Shown here: positions 1 to 6,888 of the stretch, piece after piece | How the letters are laid out: each line of letters opens with the position of its first letter | How positions within the stretch are numbered: position 1 is the stretch's first letter | Assembly (NCBI GenBank): GCA_902495545.1 | Contig: CABUXM010000016.1 | Location: 1-31,511, forward strand | Origin: an uncultured Collinsella sp. | Lineage (GTDB): Bacteria > Actinomycetota > Coriobacteriia > Coriobacteriales > Coriobacteriaceae | Length of the DNA stretch: 31,511 nucleotides | Reading direction: 5' to 3' | Program-made: the position numbers and the translations under genes | Notes under the pieces: generated by a model | The model's database searches: none | What the model was told of the DNA's origin: nothing | Seen by the model: the letters and a program-made list of their open reading frames with translations, nothing else

Positions 1-8
1 CCTCCTTC
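1..8 (-). promoter_or_regulatory. Ribosome binding site of a gene beyond the left edge
   Basis: Read on the minus strand the window ends in GAAGGAGG, a near-perfect Shine-Dalgarno sequence. A minus-strand start codon should therefore lie a few bases outside the window. Positions 1 to about 220 would be that gene's promoter and 5' leader. The leader contains a small hairpin (arms 28-34 and 42-48, loop 35-41). The gene itself cannot be identified from here. Confidence 0.6.
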
Positions 9-169
9 ACGGAAATGCTCGGTGGGTTGGCGAGGCATAGCTTCGCCAGTTATCGCAACCTAATAGTTTATCAGGTACCGACCGTTGGGCAAGAAAAGCC
101 TTGACGCGATTGAGTTTTTAGAGTAGCAAAGTTTTTCGATAGAAAACACGCAGGTAGATGTATGCGTAT

Positions 170-183
170 CGAACATCTGTTCA
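170..183. promoter_or_regulatory. Candidate LexA/SOS box
   Basis: The sequence CGAACATCTGTTCA has the CGAAC-N4-GTTC architecture of Gram-positive and actinobacterial LexA operators; preceded by T it matches 10 of 12 bases of TCGAAC-N4-GTTCGA. A second overlapping inverted repeat, CTGTTCA (177-183) with TGAACAG (195-201), covers the same place. It would sit in the control region of the off-window minus-strand gene, which could then be a DNA-damage gene. This is motif matching only. Confidence 0.4.
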
Positions 184-223
184 TATATTTTCTGTGAACA
201 GAGAGCCGGCAATCGCAGCTCTT

Positions 224-258
224 ATAAAAAACGGGCGCGAACCGAGGTCCGCGCCCGT
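224..258 (-). terminator. Rho-independent terminator of galU
   Basis: On the minus strand, ACGGGCGCG (258-250) pairs perfectly with CGCGCCCGT (239-231) around a 10-nt loop and is followed by a run of T (230-224). It begins 20 bp after the galU stop codon. Confidence 0.9.
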
Positions 259-278
259 AAATGTCGATGCCCGAAGGC

Positions 279-1187
279 TTATTTGCGCATCAAACCGCCG
301 CGCTCGTCGATGGCGTCCCAGAAGGCGCTTGCAAAGCGAGGGTCGCTTGCAGCCATGAGGGCGTTGGTGGCCATCCAGCCAGAGGGAGTGCCGGTGTCGT
401 AGCCCGACAGCGGGTCGATGACGACCGCATACATGGCCTCGCGATCGAGCGAACGGGCCATTGCGTCGGTGAGCTGGATCTCGCCGCCCTTACCAGCCTG
501 CTGATCGGCCAGCAGGTCCATGACCAGCGGGCTCAGCAGATAGCGGCCGACGATGTACAGGTTGGACGGAGCAGCCTCGGGAGCGGGCTTCTCGACCAGA
601 CCGCCGATGCGCCAGACAACGCCCGGCTCGGCATCGGCAACGCCCTCGGCGCCCTCGAGCGAACCGACGCGCTCGCCGGCGATAACGCCGTAGCGGCTGA
701 CTTCCTCGGGCGAGCAAGCAGCGACGGCGATAACCGAAGCGCCACCGTGCTCCTTGGAAACGGCGAGCATCTTGTCGCAGATGTCGCGGTTAGGCACAAC
801 GTAGTCGCCCAGAAGAACCAGGAAGTTCTCCCCTGCCACGGCGTCGGCAGCAGAGCGGATAGCATGGCCGAGGCCCTTGGGCTCGTACTGATAACGGAAG
901 TCGACCGGCATACCGCCAGCGTGGGCGACGGCATCGGCATAGGCGTTCTTGCCGCGCTCGCGCAGCAGGTTCTCGAGCGAGCGATCGGGCTGGAAGTAGT
1001 TCAGCAGCTCGGGCTTGCCGGGAGAAGTAACGATGATGGCATCGTCGACCTCCTCGGGGTCGAGCGCCTCCTCAACGACATACTGGATGACCGGCTTGTC
1101 GAGAACCGGCAGCATCTCTTTGGGGGTGCACTTGGTGCCAGGCAGAAAACGCGTGCCAAGACCGGCGGCGGGGATGATTGCCTTCAT
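279..1187 (-). CDS. galU: UTP--glucose-1-phosphate uridylyltransferase
   Basis: A 302-residue protein that would make UDP-glucose from UTP and glucose-1-phosphate in the cytoplasm, feeding galactose use, glycolipid and surface-polysaccharide synthesis. The nucleotidyltransferase signature GLGTRFLPGTK lies at residues 9-19, followed by EMLPVLDKPVIQYVVEEA at 24-41, which is diagnostic of bacterial GalU. The length is normal for the family (about 290-300). The chosen ATG (1187-1185) starts the conserved MKAIIPAAG and has AAAGGA 11-12 nt upstream; the frame stays open further upstream but that extension is not conserved in character. It lies downstream of rplL on the same strand, separated by a strong terminator, and has its own terminator, so it is probably monocistronic. 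Confidence 0.95.
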   Translation of the reverse strand: MKAIIPAAGLGTRFLPGTKCTPKEMLPVLDKPVIQYVVEEALDPEEVDDAIIVTSPGKPELLNYFQPDRSLENLLRERGKNAYADAVAHAGGMPVDFRYQYEPKGLGHAIRSAADAVAGENFLVLLGDYVVPNRDICDKMLAVSKEHGGASVIAVAACSPEEVSRYGVIAGERVGSLEGAEGVADAEPGVVWRIGGLVEKPAPEAAPSNLYIVGRYLLSPLVMDLLADQQAGKGGEIQLTDAMARSLDREAMYAVVIDPLSGYDTGTPSGWMATNALMAASDPRFASAFWDAIDERGGLMRK

Positions 1188-1435
1188 GTTATTCAAGGAT
1201 CCTTTCGCAGGCGCAAAAGCGCCCCATGCGTGCGGCACACAGCCGCAGACCAAATTGCGATACCCAAGCATCTTACCGCTGGAACCATATGTCGCTACAA
1301 GGCAGAGACAATTCTTCAGCAGGTCAACGCAAATTATTGCTCGAATGGTGCAATTTTATTGCCCAACGGCAGGGTACCCGATACGACGCAAATCACAGAA
1401 CATGGCAGTTTGAGCTACCGATGTCGAGGGGCCGA
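1188..1435. other. Intergenic region upstream of galU
   Basis: About 250 bp between the rplL terminator and the galU start. It should hold the galU promoter. I see a TTGACC on the minus strand near 1320 but no convincing -10 at the right distance. No conserved ORF or RNA is recognisable. The minus strand here carries GGTACC-N3-CCGTTGGGCAA (about 1350-1380), a motif that also occurs at positions 75-95 on the plus strand. Confidence 0.4.
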
Positions 1436-1473
1436 AAAACAAAAAAGACGGGGCTCGCAATGCGAACCCCGTC
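1436..1473 (-). terminator. Terminator of rplJ-rplL
   Basis: On the minus strand, GACGGGGTT (1473-1465) folds back on AGCCCCGTC (1455-1447) around a short loop, followed by TTTTTTGTTTTT. It begins about 28 bp after the rplL stop and explains why galU is not part of the ribosomal operon. Confidence 0.9.
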
Positions 1474-1501
1474 TGCAAAGAAATCTGGCGAGAAAGCCTG
1501 A

Positions 1502-1879
1502 TTACTTGAGGGTGACAGCAGCGCCAGCAGCCTCGAGCTTCTCCTTGGCAGCCTCGGCGTCCTCCTTCTTGGCACCCTCGAGAACAGCCTTGGGAGCGCC
1601 CTCGACGACCTCCTTGGCCTCCTTCAGGCCAAGGTTGGTGAGCTCACGGACGGCCTTGATGACCTGGATCTTGTTGTCGCCGAAGCCCTCGAGCACGACG
1701 TCAAACTCGGTCTTCTCCTCGGCCTCAGCAGCGCCAGCAGCGGGAGCGGCGACAACAGCGGCAGGAGCAGCGGCGGAAACGCCGAAGGTGTCCTCGATAG
1801 CCTTGACGAGCTCGGAAGCCTCGAGAAGGGTCATTTCCTTAAGAGCATCGATGATCTCATCGGTGGTAAGCTTAGCCAT
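1502..1879 (-). CDS. rplL: 50S ribosomal protein L7/L12
   Basis: A 125-residue acidic protein, the normal length for L7/L12. The N-terminal dimerisation domain starts MAKLTTDEIIDALKEMTLLE; an Ala/Gly-rich hinge (about residues 38-52) follows, and then the C-terminal factor-binding domain with EKTEFDVVLEGFGDNKIQVIK and GLKEAKEVVEGAPK. It forms the flexible ribosomal stalk that recruits EF-Tu, EF-G and other GTPases. The ATG at 1879-1877 is preceded by AAAGGA. It is co-transcribed with rplJ (102 bp gap) and ends at a strong terminator. rpoB does not follow, unlike in many bacteria. Confidence 0.98.
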   Translation of the reverse strand: MAKLTTDEIIDALKEMTLLEASELVKAIEDTFGVSAAAPAAVVAAPAAGAAEAEEKTEFDVVLEGFGDNKIQVIKAVRELTNLGLKEAKEVVEGAPKAVLEGAKKEDAEAAKEKLEAAGAAVTLK

Positions 1880-1981
1880 TTCTAAGTCCTTTCGGTTTCC
1901 GTGCGGATGCACGGAGATCAGTTAAAACATGGCGCGAATGCGCCAGGGGTGCGGCGTTGCCGCCGCGGGTGAAAACAGCGA

Positions 1982-2503
1982 CTAGGCTGCCTTCTGCTCG
2001 GAGACCTGCTGGATCGAACGAGCGAGACCAGAGGAAACGCCGTTGACGCAGACAGCGATGTCGCGAGCGAAACCGGAGATGAGACCGGCGATCTGGCCGA
2101 GAAGCTGATCCTTGGTGGGCAGCTCGGCGATAGCCTTAACATCATCAGCGGAAACGGCCTTGCCGTCGGAGATACCACCCTTAATCTCAAGGACACCCTT
2201 GGAATTGGCGGAGAAATCCTTAAGGGCCTTAGCGGCCTCGACCGGCTCGGTCTCGTAGAACACATAAGCGACGGGGCCGGCGAGGATCTCGTCGATCTCG
2301 GGCTGCTCCTGGTTCTTGAGGGCGATCTTGACCAGGTTGTTCTTGTAGACCTTCATCTCGGCGCCGCACTCGCGAAGCTGATGACGCAGCTCCTGAGCCT
2401 GCTTAACCGTCAGACCGTTGTAGTTGACGACGAACAGACCGGCGTTCTCGGCGATACGGGACTCGATCTCTGCAACCTTGTCGATTTTGTACTGCTGGGG
2501 CAT
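1982..2503 (-). CDS. rplJ: 50S ribosomal protein L10
   Basis: A 173-residue L10 beginning MPQQYKIDKVAEIESRIAEN, with the family core GLTVKQAQELRHQLRECGAEMKVYKN region and the C-terminal stalk helix that binds L7/L12 dimers. It anchors the L7/L12 stalk on 23S rRNA and, in the known autoregulatory circuit, the L10-L12 complex binds its own mRNA leader. The start at 2503-2501 is fixed by the strong SD AGGAGGTG. Upstream lie an L10-leader RNA, an attenuator hairpin and a good promoter, so rplJL is an independent transcription unit here rather than the distal part of rplKAJL. Confidence 0.98.
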   Translation of the reverse strand: MPQQYKIDKVAEIESRIAENAGLFVVNYNGLTVKQAQELRHQLRECGAEMKVYKNNLVKIALKNQEQPEIDEILAGPVAYVFYETEPVEAAKALKDFSANSKGVLEIKGGISDGKAVSADDVKAIAELPTKDQLLGQIAGLISGFARDIAVCVNGVSSGLARSIQQVSEQKAA

Positions 2504-2568
2504 GAATTACACCTCCTCGAATTCTTTCCGGGCACGGTCCGCCACAAGGACGTGACGGGGGCATGTCC

Positions 2569-2605
2569 AAAAAGAAAGCCCCCGCGCTGCATGAGCGACG
2601 GGGGC
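2569..2605 (-). terminator. Attenuator hairpin in the rplJ leader
   Basis: On the minus strand, GCCCCCG (2605-2599) pairs with CGGGGGC (2584-2578) around a 14-nt loop, followed by TTTCTTTTT. It lies about 65 bp before the rplJ start, so it must be read through for expression; this is the expected layout of L10-leader attenuation. Confidence 0.8.
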
Positions 2606-2713
2606 GAGAAGACATATCTACTCGACCACCTCGGCTGGCGGGATATCCCATTAAGCTCGCGGGCGATGCCCGTTTGCGCCGGCTGTCTCTGGCAGCGGAT
2701 TCGTGCGTGAACT
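2569..2713 (-). ncRNA. Ribosomal protein L10 leader RNA
   Basis: The minus-strand leader upstream of rplJ contains the L10-leader signature: AGACAGC-CGGCGC, later GCTTAATGGGAT, then ATCCCGCC and GCCGAGG, in the order and spacing of the family described in Bacillus and other Gram-positives. It runs into an intrinsic-terminator-like hairpin before the rplJ ribosome binding site. By family knowledge, L10-(L12) binding here promotes termination when the proteins are in excess. Confidence 0.8.
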
Positions 2714-2719
2714 GAAAGC

Positions 2720-2748
2720 ATTATGGCGGGGACCCCGGCGTCGGTCAA
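2720..2748 (-). promoter_or_regulatory. Promoter of rplJ-rplL
   Basis: Minus-strand TTGACC (2748-2743) and CATAAT (2725-2720) are separated by exactly 17 bp, a near-consensus primary-sigma promoter. Transcription would start near 2713, immediately before the L10-leader structure. Confidence 0.8.
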
Positions 2749-2871
2749 CGTAAAACCGGGCTATACACAATTCCACCATCCGGCCGCGCCGCCAAAGGCC
2801 AGGTTTTCGTTGGCTGACGCCCCCACTCATAATGCTTGGGTCGGTGGGCTGATGTGTTGCGTCCCGTTGAG

Positions 2872-4008
2872 CTATAAGGTTGAAATGAAGGTGGACAGGC
2901 GATTTAGGCCTTCGTTCAGATCTTGGTCGGAGACGCAGTAGCTGAGGCGGATGTGGCTTTCGGTGCCGAAACAGTCGCCCGGGACTAGGGCTACGCTTGC
3001 TTCTTTGATGGATCTGATGCAGAAATCATCGCTGGTTAAGCCGTACTGCTTGATGCTGGGGAAGGCATAGAAGGCACCGGCTGGTTCCACTACGTCGAGG
3101 CCCATGGTGTCTAAGGCTGCGAGCACGCGTTCGCGACGAGCTCGGTAGACTTTGAGCATGGGGGTTGGGTCGACGGTGAGGGCTCGAGTTGCGGCGTGCA
3201 TTTCGAAGGAGACGGCGCTCGATACTAGATATTGATGGGCCTTTGCGATCTCGGCAATGACGGGCCCTGCGGCCGCAAGCCAGCCCAAGCGCCAGCCGGT
3301 CATGGCCCAGGGTTTGGAGAAGCTCTCGATAACTACTGTCTGTTCGCGTAGCTCCGGGTGGCGCTGGGCAAAGCGCTCGTAGTCATCCACATAGACCAGA
3401 CGGTTGTACACGTCGTCGCAGACCACGTAGATGCCCGCCTGGTCTGCCACGCGCGCCACGGCGTCGAGCGATGCCGCGTTGAGGATGCAGCCCGTGGGAT
3501 TGTTGGGCGAGCAGATGACGATAGCCTTGGTCGCCGGTGTCACGCAAGCACGAAGAGCACCTTCGTCAATCTGGAATTGCGCAGGCTCCGTATCCAAAAA
3601 GACCGCTTTGGCGTGATTGGCCACGACAATGCTCTCGTACAGGCCAAAGGCCGGCGTGGGGATAATGACCTCGTCGCCGGGGTTGAGCATAGCCATGAAT
3701 GTTGCCGACAGAGCCTCGGTCGCGCCGTCGGTCAGGATGACCTCGTCGGCCGAAAACGTAAGGCCCGCGTCCCCCATGTAGGCAGACAGCGCCTCGCGCA
3801 GGGCGGGGCGACCGTTGTTGGGCGGATAGTGCGTGTCGCCGCGGCCCAGCGCGGCGGTTACCTCGGCGCTAATCACATCGGGTGTAGGAAAATCGGGCTC
3901 GCCGAGCGCGAGCGCAATGCAACCTGGGTGCTGGGCAGCGAGCGCGTTAATCCGACGGATGCCGGAGGGCTTGAGCGTGGCAAGCGAGGTATTCATGGGC
4001 AGACGCAT
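2872..4008 (-). CDS. Class I/II pyridoxal-phosphate aminotransferase
   Basis: A 378-residue cytoplasmic fold-type I aminotransferase. It shows the N-terminal substrate loop LGEPDFPTP (35-43), the NNPTG motif (169-173), the PLP-ring-binding Asp198 in CDDVY, and the Schiff-base lysine K232 in SFSKPWAMTGWRLG. The C-terminal HIRLSY segment supplies the carboxylate-binding Arg. Such enzymes transfer amino groups between 2-oxoglutarate or other keto acids and Asp, Ala, aromatic amino acids or similar; the exact substrate cannot be read from sequence. The ATG at 4008-4006 has AAAGGA five bases upstream; a second Met four codons in is possible. It stands alone, divergent from the next gene, and no clear terminator is seen after it. 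Confidence 0.9.
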   Translation of the reverse strand: MRLPMNTSLATLKPSGIRRINALAAQHPGCIALALGEPDFPTPDVISAEVTAALGRGDTHYPPNNGRPALREALSAYMGDAGLTFSADEVILTDGATEALSATFMAMLNPGDEVIIPTPAFGLYESIVVANHAKAVFLDTEPAQFQIDEGALRACVTPATKAIVICSPNNPTGCILNAASLDAVARVADQAGIYVVCDDVYNRLVYVDDYERFAQRHPELREQTVVIESFSKPWAMTGWRLGWLAAAGPVIAEIAKAHQYLVSSAVSFEMHAATRALTVDPTPMLKVYRARRERVLAALDTMGLDVVEPAGAFYAFPSIKQYGLTSDDFCIRSIKEASVALVPGDCFGTESHIRLSYCVSDQDLNEGLNRLSTFISTL

Positions 4009-4101
4009 AGCGTTCCTTTCGTAAGGGTTGCACTAGGATAGCGCGGCGAGGCGCCGCCAGACGGTGTAACCTAAACGGAAACCAACCGGAAAGGAGGCGG
4101 C

Positions 4102-4761
4102 ATGGAGACGACCGCGCGCGGCGATAAGCCCAAAACGCTGCAGACCATTGCGTATATCAGTATTCCCAATAGCGCCGATCTTGAGTTTTTGCTCTGGGAC
4201 CTGCAGGATGCCATCGCCGCCTATGCACAGCTTTCCGGCACCGTGCTCCCCCGCCCGGTCGACTTGAAGGCAAATGACACCGGTGTAGTCGATGGCATGG
4301 TGCTCGCTGTTGATGATGCCTTTGATGATGAGGCGATGAGCGTCGTAGAGCAGGAGCTTGATTGCCTTGGGGGCACAGAAACGCGCGTCTATGTTGTTGT
4401 TCAAGCCGGCTGTGGGAGTCCCGAGCGGGCGCACACGGTCGTTGGCCATCTGCGCGAAGCGTGCGAGCGTCGGGGGTTATCGTGGTGCGGTGGCATTGTC
4501 GTCTGCACCGGCACCGGCATCGCAGCGCTTCGTCGCTCACCGCGCATGGGACTCTTGCGGCGACCGTTTTCGGAAGCGATGGATAAGCTTGTGGGCGCTG
4601 TGCGCATGGGCTGCTCCATTGAGCATGCGCAGCTGCTTGGCGGTGGCAATGCCGGTAGCGTCGATGCCGACGGCATGGTGCGCGCCAAGCCCGCGCTGCC
4701 CGCACCGATCTGGCATGCCATCATGAAACGCCTCGGCACCCGCGCCCAATCAGATATCTAA
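4102..4761 (+). CDS. Unidentified protein, possibly flavodoxin-like fold
   Basis: A 219-residue soluble protein that I do not recognise. It has no signal peptide or membrane segment. Alternating hydrophobic strands (TIAYISIPN; GMVLAVDD; RVYVVVQAG; CGGIVVCTGTG) and helices suggest a Rossmann or flavodoxin-like alpha/beta fold. The arrangement of QAGCGSPERAH, then GLSWCGGIV, then a C-terminal helix (MDKLVGAV) loosely recalls NADPH/flavodoxin-family proteins, but no FMN-binding loop is evident. The start is well supported: AAGGAGG lies five bases before the ATG at 4102. It is divergent from the aminotransferase, and its last 41 bp overlap the 3' end of the convergent glycosylase gene. Confidence 0.75.
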   Translation: METTARGDKPKTLQTIAYISIPNSADLEFLLWDLQDAIAAYAQLSGTVLPRPVDLKANDTGVVDGMVLAVDDAFDDEAMSVVEQELDCLGGTETRVYVVVQAGCGSPERAHTVVGHLREACERRGLSWCGGIVVCTGTGIAALRRSPRMGLLRRPFSEAMDKLVGAVRMGCSIEHAQLLGGGNAGSVDADGMVRAKPALPAPIWHAIMKRLGTRAQSDI

Positions 4762-5326
4762 ATTGCAGAGCGCCCCAATCAACGGTCTCGCGCCAGCGCT
4801 CAACAAGGCGCTCCAGGCGCCATGCCGCGTTAGCGGGACTTGTTGACGGCAATACGACAGCGGGCAGGCCCGTCCGCTCCTGCAGATAGCGTTTGTAGAG
4901 CCGCCCTGCCGTACCGCCGTTGCATATCACTTGCTCAATGGACGCGTTGCTCGTGATGAGCTCGATGCGCGCCGGCACAACGTTGCGAATGCTGGCGTCA
5001 CTCGAGCCCTTGATGTCGCAGCTCTCGATCACATCCCACAGGGCCACGCCGCCGTTCAGCAGCATGGATCGCTTGGCGGCAATCGAGGCGTCGAGCGTCG
5101 CAGGCTCACTGCCCGCCAAAGGGTCGCCCTCGTTGGGCGGCACGGGCACACCGAGGCACGCGGCCATCACACGCCAAAAGCGATTCTGAGGGTTGCCGTA
5201 ATAAAAGGCATTGGCGCGCGAAAGCACCGAGGGAAACGATCCGAGCACCAAAATGCGCGAGTGCTGGTCGAACACGGGCTCAAACCCATGCTCAATATGT
5301 TGATAGCCCTTGTCAGACACAGGCAT
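4721..5326 (-). CDS. UDG-fold DNA glycosylase, deoxyinosine/hypoxanthine type
   Basis: A 201-residue member of the uracil-DNA glycosylase superfamily. Motif 1 is LVLGSFPS (27-33), followed by the very characteristic YYGNPQNRFW (42-51); the ALWDVI segment is at 95-100, and the DNA-intercalating motif 2 is PSTSPAN (160-166). This set matches the family-6 (hypoxanthine-DNA glycosylase / DNA-deoxyinosine glycosylase) branch rather than Ung or Mug. It would remove deaminated bases as the first step of base-excision repair. Its ATG lies 3 nt after the stop of the upstream GH13 gene, with only a weak GAGAG-type SD, so translation is probably coupled. Its 3' end overlaps the convergent upstream gene by 41 bp. 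Confidence 0.85.
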   Translation of the reverse strand: MPVSDKGYQHIEHGFEPVFDQHSRILVLGSFPSVLSRANAFYYGNPQNRFWRVMAACLGVPVPPNEGDPLAGSEPATLDASIAAKRSMLLNGGVALWDVIESCDIKGSSDASIRNVVPARIELITSNASIEQVICNGGTAGRLYKRYLQERTGLPAVVLPSTSPANAAWRLERLVERWRETVDWGALQFRYLIGRGCRGVS

Positions 5327-5329
5327 GGG

Positions 5330-6706
5330 CTAGGCTCTCAACAGATAGCGCACCTCGTAGGGTGCAAGCTCGAGGGCACCCGCTAGCTCGACTGTAGGCG
5401 CGCCGTCGGCAAGTAGGTCGGCAAAAGAGCCGTTGAGCTCGCCGGCTCCAAAGGTATAGGGCTCGTTCACGGCATTGACCGCCACGAGCACCGTCGCGTC
5501 GTCGCAGGCGCGCTCGAACAGCAGCTGCTTGTTCTGGATCACCACGTTGCGATAGGCACCATAGTTGAGGGCACGGGCCGCCGCGTCGTCTGCCGAGCGC
5601 AGGTGCGCGAGCTGCTTGATGAAGGCCGTCAGCTCGTTGGGCGCAGGCTCATCGAGCGCAGGTCGCAGCGCCCAGTCACCATCGGGGCCGCCCTTTTCGC
5701 CGGCAATCCCCCACTCGCTGCCATAATAGACGCATGGGATGCCCGGCATGCCAAAGAGCATGCCATAAGCGGGGCGCAGACAGGACTTGTCGGTAAGGAT
5801 GCTCGCCAGGCGCGGCACATCGTGGTTGTCGACAAACGACAGCAGATGCTTGCCGCGATAAATGCACCACGGGTCACCGCCAAACTGGCGATGCAGCGAG
5901 TGGGCAATCTCGAACATGTTGACCGAGTTAAAGCTGGAATACAGGCCCTTGTAGCACTCGTAGTTGGTGCAGGAGTCGAGCATCTCGTCGTTGACGATCT
6001 GGTTGTAGTCGCCGTGGAGCGTCTCGCCAATCAGCACAAAGTCGGGCTTGAGCCCACGGGTAAAAGTATGCAGGCAGCGCATAAAATCGCGATCGAGCAT
6101 ATAGGCGACGTCCAAGCGCAGGCCGTCGATGCCAAAGACCTCGGCCCAGCGACGCACGGACTCAAACAGGTAATCGACCACGGCGGGATTTTGCAGATTG
6201 AGCTTCACAAGCTCAAAATGGCCCTCCCAGCCCTCGTACCAAAAGCCGTCGCCATAGCAGGAATCGCCGTCAAAGCTAATGTGGAACCAGTCCTTGTAGG
6301 GCGAGTCCCACTTGCGCTCCTGCACATCGCGGAAGGCCCAAAAGCCGCGGCCCACATGGTTGAAGACGGCGTCGAGCACCACGCGGATGCCATGGGCGTG
6401 CAGCGTCTCGCACACGGCGGCAAAGTCGGCGTCCCCACCCAGGCGACGATCTATATGGCGCAGACTGCGTGTGTCGTAACCGTGGCTATCAGACTCGAGC
6501 GGCGGGTTAATGAGCACAGCACCGATGCCGAGCTCTTGCAGGTAGTCGGCCCATTGGGCGATTTTCATGATGGGGGCATCGGGGTTGGGCGCGGCGTTGG
6601 CAGCCTGGGCGAGCTCATCCTCGGCAACGGGCGCGGCGTTTTCGCGCGGAGCTCCGCAAAAGCCCAGCGGATAGATCTGATAGAACGTCGTCTCGTATGC
6701 CCACAT
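5330..6706 (-). CDS. GH13 alpha-amylase family glycosidase
   Basis: A 458-residue cytoplasmic (no signal peptide) glycoside hydrolase of family 13. The conserved regions are all present: DAVFNH (112-117), GLRLDV with nucleophile D199, the acid/base E228 in IGETL, and FVDNHD with D296. A short N-terminal TIM-barrel start (TTFYQIYPLGF) and a C-terminal beta domain follow family architecture. The short length and cytoplasmic location fit an enzyme acting on imported maltodextrins or cyclodextrins (cyclomaltodextrinase or maltodextrin glucosidase type), but the substrate is inferred. The start has GGGAGG five bases upstream. It forms a two-gene unit with the DNA glycosylase downstream, an unexpected partner. 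Confidence 0.9.
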   Translation of the reverse strand: MWAYETTFYQIYPLGFCGAPRENAAPVAEDELAQAANAAPNPDAPIMKIAQWADYLQELGIGAVLINPPLESDSHGYDTRSLRHIDRRLGGDADFAAVCETLHAHGIRVVLDAVFNHVGRGFWAFRDVQERKWDSPYKDWFHISFDGDSCYGDGFWYEGWEGHFELVKLNLQNPAVVDYLFESVRRWAEVFGIDGLRLDVAYMLDRDFMRCLHTFTRGLKPDFVLIGETLHGDYNQIVNDEMLDSCTNYECYKGLYSSFNSVNMFEIAHSLHRQFGGDPWCIYRGKHLLSFVDNHDVPRLASILTDKSCLRPAYGMLFGMPGIPCVYYGSEWGIAGEKGGPDGDWALRPALDEPAPNELTAFIKQLAHLRSADDAAARALNYGAYRNVVIQNKQLLFERACDDATVLVAVNAVNEPYTFGAGELNGSFADLLADGAPTVELAGALELAPYEVRYLLRA

Positions 6707-6756
6707 AGCAACCTCCCGGTAAGCTCAACACAACGATATCCATTGTATGCCCAGCA

Positions 6757-6793
6757 GGGTAGCTAATTTGGGACGGGGCTATTTTAGCTACCC
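6757..6793 (+). repeat. GGGAC-loop hairpin element, copy 1
   Basis: GGGTAGCTAA (6757-6766) pairs perfectly with TTAGCTACCC (6784-6793). The 17-nt loop reads TTTGGGACGGGGCTATT and closely matches the loop of the hairpin at 22709-22747 although the stems are unrelated. No plus-strand gene ends here, so in this copy the element is not simply a gene terminator in the loop's orientation. Confidence 0.6.
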
Positions 6794-6806
6794 CAGCCCC
6801 TTTCTA

Positions 6807-6873
6807 AGTTGCGGTGAAATAGTTCCCGCTTGGGCCTTCAGAGGCCTTAAACAGGAACTATTCCACCGCAACT
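6807..6873 (-). repeat. TTGCGGTG inverted-repeat element, copy 1
   Basis: Arms AGTTGCGGTGAAATAGTTCC (6807-6826) and its near-perfect complement (6854-6873) flank a 27-bp loop with its own small stem (GGCCT...AGGCC). The single arm mismatch becomes a G-U pair in minus-strand RNA. It lies 16 bp after the stop of the MFS gene. A second copy in inverted orientation lies at 15224-15286. Confidence 0.85.
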
Positions 6874-6888
6874 GATGAGGGGATGTGG

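Noticed and set aside
75..1380. GGTACC-N2/3-CCGTTGGGCAA on the plus strand near 75-95 and on the minus strand near 1350-1380
   Set aside because: There are only two copies in opposite orientation and no structural context; an 11-bp match can arise by chance in 31 kb, so I do not call it a site.
261..1925. A 554-codon plus-strand open frame across galU and rplL
   Set aside because: It is the antisense shadow of two unmistakable minus-strand genes, crosses their terminators, and has no family resemblance. High GC with strong codon bias makes such frames common.
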